Assembly (NCBI GenBank): GCA_943914465.1
Contig: CALUCD010000002.1
Location: forward strand, 1-64,000
Origin: an uncultured Corynebacterium sp.
GTDB lineage: Bacteria; Actinomycetota; Actinomycetes; Mycobacteriales; Mycobacteriaceae
Direction of reading: 5' to 3'
Length of the DNA: 64,000 nucleotides
Position numbers and translations under genes: made by a program. This document shows, piece after piece, positions 59,484-64,000 of the stretch (within the stretch, counting starts at the first letter, position 1; every line of letters starts with the position of its first letter). The notes under the pieces were generated by a model. That model saw only the letters and a program-made list of their open reading frames with translations. It did not search any database and was not told where the DNA came from.

Positions 59484-59813
59484 TCAAAGTTCTACTGGCT
59501 GGGGCCACGCGCCGGTGGGACGGATTAAGACTTCCATCATGGCGCCGTCTGGTTGCGGATCAGAGAAAATTTCGGCAGTTACTTCGGAAGGCTCCCAATC
59601 GGGCGGGAGATCTTGAAATTCTCCATCAAATCTGCCTATGGAAACGTCAGGGCTTTCTTTGATTGCGACGAGGATAGACATAATGTCTTCGCGGCTTGCG
59701 AGATGTGCCCTGCGTCCATTTGCTTGAATCGCATCGCAAATCGTGGACCAATCCCCGATTTCAGCCATCTCGCCCAGAATGTTGTTAATTATCTTTACAG
59801 GGTTTGTCTCCAT
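59484..59813 (-). CDS. Small acidic protein of unknown function (possible immunity partner)
   Basis: Cytosolic protein of 109 aa, acidic, without signal peptide. It begins METNPVKIINNILGEMAEIGDWSTICDAI and ends with a beta-rich stretch ending MEVLIRPTGAWPQPVEL. No family recognised. Acidic charge, size and place between two secreted-protein genes resemble immunity proteins, but this is only inferred. Local base composition is AT-richer than the flanking housekeeping genes, a sign of separate origin. Confidence 0.55.
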   Translation of the reverse strand: METNPVKIINNILGEMAEIGDWSTICDAIQANGRRAHLASREDIMSILVAIKESPDVSIGRFDGEFQDLPPDWEPSEVTAEIFSDPQPDGAMMEVLIRPTGAWPQPVEL

Positions 59814-59924
59814 ATGCCAACTCCGCTCAGTTCTATTGGTTTCCTTGAGTCCTCCAGTGTGTCCGCTACGCCAGACAGGGAGCGACCCCTTCGAAAGTGC
59901 ACATTTTGACGCGACGCTGCATGC

Positions 59925-60371
59925 TTAACACATTTCAACACGGTCGATTCGTCCATACGCTGGAGCGATGTTATGGCGGGTTCCATTAACGACGACATGG
60001 CATGCAGAGTCTGGCCCGAAAGCCAGAACTACTTTCACCCGGATATCAAACCCGCAATTGTTGTACACTTGAACAAATCCCCATTCCCGAACAGCATTCA
60101 CGCAAGCTGGGGCCAAATCGTTTGCGTAGGTGGTCATCGTTGGTGCACCGCCCCGCTGTTGGGACGGCTCCGTTATGATCGATGTCCAATTTTCGTCATT
60201 CGAGATCTTTCGCGACTCCCCAGGCGAGAGTACGTCCACCTGGCCTGACGAAAGTGAAATATTTGGATTAACTTCTGCAGAAGCCATGGGTGTGTGCGCT
60301 AGGCCTACTAGCAACGATAGGATTACCGCGCTTGCCCTACTCGGGAAATTTCTCAAACTACCCCCCCTCAT
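59925..60371 (-). CDS. Secreted protein with tendamistat-like cysteine pattern
   Basis: About 148 aa: signal peptide (cleavage near ASA, residue ~32), a linker, and a C-terminal domain (residues ~88-148). Cysteines 90, 106 and 124 have spacings of 16 and 18, as in tendamistat (alpha-amylase inhibitor) from Streptomyces; the last interval is 24 instead of 28. Trp97 lies 7 after the first Cys as in tendamistat, and VKVV follows the second Cys. The inhibitory Trp-Arg-Tyr triad reads Trp-Gly-Phe, so amylase inhibition is doubtful. A GTG at 60383 is an alternative start. Probably a secreted binding protein. Confidence 0.55.
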   Translation of the reverse strand: MRGGSLRNFPSRASAVILSLLVGLAHTPMASAEVNPNISLSSGQVDVLSPGESRKISNDENWTSIITEPSQQRGGAPTMTTYANDLAPACVNAVREWGFVQVYNNCGFDIRVKVVLAFGPDSACHVVVNGTRHNIAPAYGRIDRVEMC

Positions 60372-60411
60372 CTCGGCGACCACCGTGCTGGAAGAATCTG
60401 ACTCTTAAAAG

Positions 60412-60750
60412 ATGCACATGCTACCTGCATGCATTCCGAGCAGCTATCCGCCGAACGTAGCAGCGTTGATGGGGTCCCACAAGATCGACAGCGGAAAACT
60501 TCTCCGACTCTGGAGGTTTGAACTTAGCCGGGTGGGTGTCTACCCAAGCTTCAAAGATTTACTCGCAGGGACCTTCTCCTCGCCGGAGCAAGCCCGCCAG
60601 TTCATACTCAGCTTCAGCGAGGGATTCCTCCGGCAGTGGTGGAAAGTTCGGATGCAGGAGGGTCGTCTCACCCCCCCGACGGCTAAGTCTTCGACGAGGA
60701 ATACGGCACCAACGTCATCACCCAACTCCGATCAAAAACCAACGACTTAA
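60412..60750 (+). pseudogene. Decayed copy of the SUKH-linked C-terminal module
   Basis: Positions 60550-60733 are about 80 percent identical by eye to 61934-62121, the end of the full SUKH gene. The open frame encodes FKDLLAGTFSSPEQARQFILSFSEGFLRQWWKVRMQEGRL and then leaves the homologous frame at a run of seven C (60671-60677), four bases short compared with the intact copy. In the homologous frame a TAA follows where the intact gene has TAC. Upstream of 60544 no homology to the full gene is seen. It appears to be a remnant left by duplication. Confidence 0.7.
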
Positions 60751-60852
60751 CAACCGAGCAATGTATTTCTGACGAGACCATCACCAAAACCGCCGGCACC
60801 AAGCACCTGCTGCGCAATAGCAGCACCACTTGCAAACTCATTCAATCTCAAT

Positions 60853-61158
60853 ATGAGTGAGTACTCGCAGGAGGGGACACACTTTCAGGATTTCCTGTGT
60901 TGCGTAGCTCAACACAGACAGCCACACGTACGCCTTGAATCCTATTGGGGCGATTCGGAGAGCGCAGCCGAACCCAATTTCCGCTCGATGACACACGGAG
61001 CATTCATCGCCGGCGAGAAATATGGCTCCCAGTACGCTGCCTTCGTCTTAAAACTATGGTGGGAGTGGCGGATCGAAGCGAGGATACCCGAGCTCACGCC
61101 TGATGGGTTCAAAGCTACGCGCACGATAATCAACTCAACATGGGGGGACCATGGATAA
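60853..61158 (+). CDS. Stand-alone divergent copy of the SUKH-linked module
   Basis: Protein of 101 aa that aligns with residues ~229-325 of the next protein: FQDFLCCVAQHRQPH matches FIDIAYWIIQHTKIPH, PNFRSMTHGAF matches PNFKDLLAGTF, then WWEWRI matches WWEVRI and TPDG is shared. It has no SUKH domain of its own. Either an independent single-module gene or a 5'-truncated copy; no good ribosome site precedes the ATG. It overlaps the start of the SUKH gene by 8 nt. Confidence 0.5.
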   Translation: MSEYSQEGTHFQDFLCCVAQHRQPHVRLESYWGDSESAAEPNFRSMTHGAFIAGEKYGSQYAAFVLKLWWEWRIEARIPELTPDGFKATRTIINSTWGDHG

Positions 61159-62140
61159 CTACTCGAATTTGTTCCGGCGCACGGGTGTGCCGTGTGATGA
61201 CGCGCGCATCGACGAGATCGAGCGCACCCTCGGACGACAACTACCACAGGCCTACCGTGAACTCATCAAAACCACCGGCGGCGGATACCTCCGATCCGCC
61301 ACCTGCTTCATCGCCAACATCAACTCCCCCGACGCCGACCCAGAAGGCCTCGCAGTTGCCCAAATCTTCGGCAACGGCACCACCAAATACGGCGACCGCA
61401 TCGACCTAGCCTCCCGAGCAACCTTCCTCATGGACGAATGGGAACTCCCAGAAGAAGTCTTGCTCTTCACCACCTCCGACGACGGCATGCACCAATGCTT
61501 CGTCATCAACTACGACCTACCCGAATACCCCCAAGGCTCCATCCTCTACCTCAACACCGACCCAGGCGGCGACATCGCACTCGTCGCCAACACCTTCACC
61601 GAATTCATCAACGCACTCGGACCAACCCCCGACTACGACCCCACCACCGACTACTCAGAAGACGAAGAGCTCGCCAAAGCGCGGCACTACATCCAAACCG
61701 GACCACTCTCACCCGCCCTCACCAACGCGCTCACCCACGTACCCGACCCAGACGCCATGAGCCTCTTCCGCACCGCAGCACGCCACGCCGCCAGCCCCGG
61801 AGGAGTCCGCATCGACCACCGCGAGGAGAGCCGACAGTTCATCGACATCGCCTACTGGATCATCCAGCACACCAAAATCCCCCACGACTTCGAGACCTTC
61901 TTCGACGGATCGGATCATAGTATTTCTCCCAACTTCAAAGATTTACTCGCCGGGACCTTCTCATCGCCAGAGCAACCCCGTCAGTTCATATTCAGCTACA
62001 GCCTCGGTTTTCTCGAGCAGTGGTGGGAGGTCCGGATCCAGGAAGGCCGCCTCAAACCCACCCCCGACGGCTACGTCCTCGACGACGAATACATCACCAC
62101 CGTCATCAACCAACTGCGCTCCGCGCGGGCTGCGGGCTGA
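61151..62140 (+). CDS. SMI1/KNR4 (SUKH) family protein with extra C-terminal module
   Basis: Protein of 329 aa. Residues ~1-160 form a SUKH domain: IDEIERTLGRQLPQAYRELIKTTGGGYL, then EEVLLFTTSDDGMHQCFVINYD and VANTFTEFINAL. SUKH proteins often give immunity to secreted nuclease toxins. Residues ~229-325 form a second module (PNFKDLLAGTF, WWEVRIQEGR, TPDGYVLDDEY), repeated in two upstream pieces. GGGGGG precedes the ATG. Its target is unknown; candidates lie on the opposite strand in the same island. Confidence 0.75.
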   Translation: MDNYSNLFRRTGVPCDDARIDEIERTLGRQLPQAYRELIKTTGGGYLRSATCFIANINSPDADPEGLAVAQIFGNGTTKYGDRIDLASRATFLMDEWELPEEVLLFTTSDDGMHQCFVINYDLPEYPQGSILYLNTDPGGDIALVANTFTEFINALGPTPDYDPTTDYSEDEELAKARHYIQTGPLSPALTNALTHVPDPDAMSLFRTAARHAASPGGVRIDHREESRQFIDIAYWIIQHTKIPHDFETFFDGSDHSISPNFKDLLAGTFSSPEQPRQFIFSYSLGFLEQWWEVRIQEGRLKPTPDGYVLDDEYITTVINQLRSARAAG

Positions 62141-62198
62141 GGCCGACCCGGCGACAGCAGCACTCGCCGATCGGTCTGGCGCAGGTGAGAAAAACTGT

Positions 62199-62225
62199 GC
62201 CGAATTGATTGCGGTTCAATTCGGC
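62199..62225. repeat. 10-bp inverted repeat after the SUKH gene
   Basis: GCCGAATTGA and TCAATTCGGC are perfect arms with a 7-nt loop. On the minus strand the stem is followed by ACAGTTTTTCTC, terminator-like, although no minus-strand gene is near; on the plus strand it may mark the end of the SUKH transcript. Confidence 0.55.
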
Positions 62226-62269
62226 TAACTCCAAGCCGGCGACCTACAATTGTCCAAGAGTTCTCACGC

Positions 62270-62298
62270 GCTCCGTGCGCATCAGCTGATCACGGAGC
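62270..62298. repeat. 8-bp inverted repeat before the YbjN pair
   Basis: GCTCCGTG and CACGGAGC are perfect arms around 13 nt that contain the palindrome ATCAGCTGAT. It lies in the leader region of the first YbjN gene. The rest of 62141-62436 shows no gene I would support. Confidence 0.45.
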
Positions 62299-62436
62299 AG
62301 CTTGTACCGTCTAACCAGGGGGAGTTTGACTAACGCCGAAAAACGTTTGATGAAGACACGTGTCGCCTTTCGTGCGTCACACCCATCTAGTGGCGCCGTG
62401 AAACTCACTGCCCCTCCGAGCTTGAGAAAGATTTCT

Positions 62437-62865
62437 ATGACGTATTCCCCGATTACTGATACCCGGATTGACTCCGCGCTTGCACAACTTGGTGTTCAAA
62501 CCGGCCGCAGCGACGACGGTGAAGTTGTCGCCGCATTCGAGGACGCGCAGATCGTCTTTATTACGGACGGTGGCCTCACCACCGCACAGGCGCACTGGAT
62601 GCGCGGTACGTATGACGAAGACCAGGCTGACCTGATGCGAGAAGTACTGAACCGCATCAACATGATCATTCCGCTAGGCAAGGCCGTCACCGCGACGTCT
62701 GAGTGGGGTGCAACGATGGCGTTTCGCCACCATTTCTTCTCAAGCTCTGGCGTCTCGGACGCGCAGCTTGTTGCGATGTTTGATCTGTACTTGAAGGTCA
62801 CGTTCTTCATCATCAACGAGCTTGAAGCCACGTTCCCTAATACCGTCAGCGCAACGGAGGCGTAA
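62437..62865 (+). CDS. YbjN-domain protein (first of a pair)
   Basis: Cytosolic protein of about 142 aa: TDTRIDSALAQLGVQTGRSDDGEVVAAFEDAQIVFIT, then the helical half EVLNRINMIIPLGKAVTATSEWGATMAFRHHFFSSSGVSDAQLVAMFDLYLKV. This is the alpha/beta YbjN layout, related to type III secretion chaperones, function unknown in actinobacteria. The frame is open to 62302 but the family start and sequence character begin at ATG 62437. It precedes a second YbjN gene by 6 nt. Confidence 0.7.
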   Translation: MTYSPITDTRIDSALAQLGVQTGRSDDGEVVAAFEDAQIVFITDGGLTTAQAHWMRGTYDEDQADLMREVLNRINMIIPLGKAVTATSEWGATMAFRHHFFSSSGVSDAQLVAMFDLYLKVTFFIINELEATFPNTVSATEA

Positions 62866-62871
62866 ACCACG

Positions 62872-63372
62872 ATGGGCATTTTCAGCAGGAAGAACCAACT
62901 CAAGTCGGCGCCGGATCAGTCGAGCGCCCACACCGAAGAGGCCAAACTGGCCCAGGTGACCCCGGCCAGCCAGGAAACCCCGGCCGACCTTGATCGTGTT
63001 GGGCGCATGCTGCCGTCATTGGGCTACACCGTGACCAAAGCGGACCCCAGCGGCATGTACTTGAATCTTCCGTCGTGTGAAGCATCGATCCGCCAGACCG
63101 AGGACTACATCGAGATCATCGGCGGCGCCCAGCAAGCGCAGGGCGATTATGACGAGGTGTTCTCCTGGGCGGAGAACTTCAACGCGCACAGCATGATTCC
63201 GACGATGCTCGCGGCACGGAATAAAGATACCGATGAGGTGCACATCTTTGGCACGTTCCGCATCCCCACCACATGGAATTACACCAATGACCAGCTCGCA
63301 GAGCAGGTTGATCGCGGCCTCGACGCGGTAAATAAGGCAATTGAGGGCTACCACCAGGGCTACGCCGTCTAG
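62872..63372 (+). CDS. YbjN-domain protein (second of a pair)
   Basis: Protein of 166 aa with a ~40-residue polar N-terminal extension (SRKNQLKSAPDQSSAHTEEAK) and a YbjN domain from LDRVGRMLPSLGYTVTKAD to the VDRGLDAVNKAIEGYHQ end. Related to its neighbour, so likely a heteromeric pair. Its stop codon overlaps the convergent ispD end by 4 nt. Confidence 0.7.
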   Translation: MGIFSRKNQLKSAPDQSSAHTEEAKLAQVTPASQETPADLDRVGRMLPSLGYTVTKADPSGMYLNLPSCEASIRQTEDYIEIIGGAQQAQGDYDEVFSWAENFNAHSMIPTMLAARNKDTDEVHIFGTFRIPTTWNYTNDQLAEQVDRGLDAVNKAIEGYHQGYAV

Positions 63373-64000
63373 TCGCCTTCCGCTAACGGGCTGCCTGGAA
63401 CCTCGAAGATGGTTGGCTCGACCTCATCGGTGATGCTGGTCGCCAACCGCAGGTCGAGGGGTGTGGTGATCTTAAACGCCATGGGATCGCCCTGTACGGT
63501 GCGCACGTTCGTGCCGTACCACTCCATCAGTGAAGCGTCATCAGTGGCGGTGAACGTTTGCTGGCCGTTGAAATACGCCTCATTCGCCGCGCGCAGTGCC
63601 CGCAGATCAAACCCTTGCGGGGTTTGCACCGCGCGCAGGTTGGAACGGTCAGGGGTCGACACTACCGCCCCAGCGGGATCAACCACCTTGATGGTGTCCG
63701 CGACGGGGATGACCGGCACCACCGCCTCTGCACCCTCCAACACCGCCCGAGCAACCCGGGCGATCATGCCGGGGGGCGTGAGTGCGCGGGCGGCGTCGTG
63801 GATGAGCACGCAGGCGTCATCAAGCGGGATGGCCCGAAGCGCGGCCCAAATGGAGTCCGCGCGCTCAGCCCCGCCGTGGACGAAGCGAACATCGTGCCCA
63901 TCGAGGAGGCGGCTAGCCACACTCTCCATTTCTGGGCTGACCACTACGTAGACGGCATCGACTACCTCCGATGTTTCCATGGCGGCCACGGAGCGCTCCA
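63369..64000 (-). CDS. ispD: 2-C-methyl-D-erythritol 4-phosphate cytidylyltransferase (C-terminal part)
   Basis: Incomplete at the window edge; about 210 C-terminal residues are present and the frame is open through 64000 (ERSVAAMETSEVVDAVYVVV). Visible family blocks are GGAERADSIWAALRAI, LIHDAARALTPPGMI, VPVADTIKVVD, LRAVQTPQGFDLRAL and the ending GDPMAFKITTPLDLRLA. It makes CDP-methylerythritol in the MEP pathway, two steps before IspF. Confidence 0.95.
   Translation of the reverse strand, partial: ERSVAAMETSEVVDAVYVVVSPEMESVASRLLDGHDVRFVHGGAERADSIWAALRAIPLDDACVLIHDAARALTPPGMIARVARAVLEGAEAVVPVIPVADTIKVVDPAGAVVSTPDRSNLRAVQTPQGFDLRALRAANEAYFNGQQTFTATDDASLMEWYGTNVRTVQGDPMAFKITTPLDLRLATSITDEVEPTIFEVPGSPLAEGD

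Noticed and set aside
58882..63368. Island as a prophage or integrative element
   Set aside because: No integrase, transposase, attachment repeats or tRNA junction were found at its borders.

Overview
The window is chromosomal DNA from a high-GC actinobacterium, almost certainly a Corynebacterium. The order dusB-phoU / pstBACS / mshD / pabC-ygfZ / purM-purF / purLQS / purC-purB-purD / phoSR / thrE / otsA-otsB / lacI / rlmB / cysS / ispF follows the arrangement I recall from C. glutamicum, and mycothiol synthase, ThrE and the actinobacterial FABP-like (nitrobindin) protein fit. Three tRNA genes are visible: Glu-TTC (cut by the window edge), Lys-TTT and Thr-TGT. I see no rRNA, CRISPR array, transposase, integrase or prophage gene.

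Layout. 1-2.2 kb: tRNA-Glu, a maltokinase-cap-like protein, a YccF membrane protein, a ZIP metal transporter and tRNA-Lys. 2.3-8.5 kb: urea channel and the complete urease operon ureABCEFGD. 8.4-11.7 kb: a convergent FecCD-type metal or chelate importer with an ArsR regulator as last gene, preceded by two strong palindromes; its position suggests nickel supply to urease. 11.8-13.3 kb: succinyl-CoA:acetate CoA-transferase. 13.5-19.9 kb: dusB-phoU facing the phosphate importer pstSCAB. 19.9-24.8 kb: mycothiol, LmeA-like, nitrobindin, PabC, YgfZ and DUF3073 genes. 24.9-25.9 kb: a frameshifted VOC gene. 25.9-33.2 kb: purine genes purM, purF and purLQS, a sterol-carrier-like gene and a double-hotdog thioesterase. 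33.3-38.6 kb: a secreted LTD/EEP nuclease, then a Zur-box-controlled zinc ABC transporter. 38.7-40.6 kb: two paralogous secreted coiled-coil proteins, one fused to a cupin. 40.7-48.3 kb: DUF2334 deacetylase-like protein, oligopeptidase B, purC, a lipoprotein, purB, purD and a HIT protein. 48.3-50.4 kb: the PhoS-PhoR two-component system. 50.5-56 kb: tRNA-Thr, thrE, a lysine-tailed basic protein, otsA-lipoprotein-otsB and a LacI regulator. 56-58.9 kb: rlmB, cysS, ispF. 58.9-63.4 kb: an AT-richer accessory island of small secreted proteins, SUKH-type (SMI1/KNR4) and YbjN proteins. 63.4-64 kb: the C-terminal part of ispD.

How it works together. Urea uptake, urease assembly and a probable nickel importer form one nitrogen/nickel unit. 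PhoSR, pstSCAB and phoU form a phosphate-response unit; a 24-nt motif with TGAAC repeated at 11-bp spacing lies upstream of pstS and again between purS and the nuclease. Zinc uptake is tied to a perfect Zur palindrome that lies inside the last codons of the nuclease gene.

The least explained parts are (i) the secreted coiled-coil/cupin pair and (ii) the island that separates ispF from ispD, with a tendamistat-like secreted protein, a secreted protein with a toxin-like C-terminal motif, a small acidic protein and a decaying tandem family of SUKH-linked modules.
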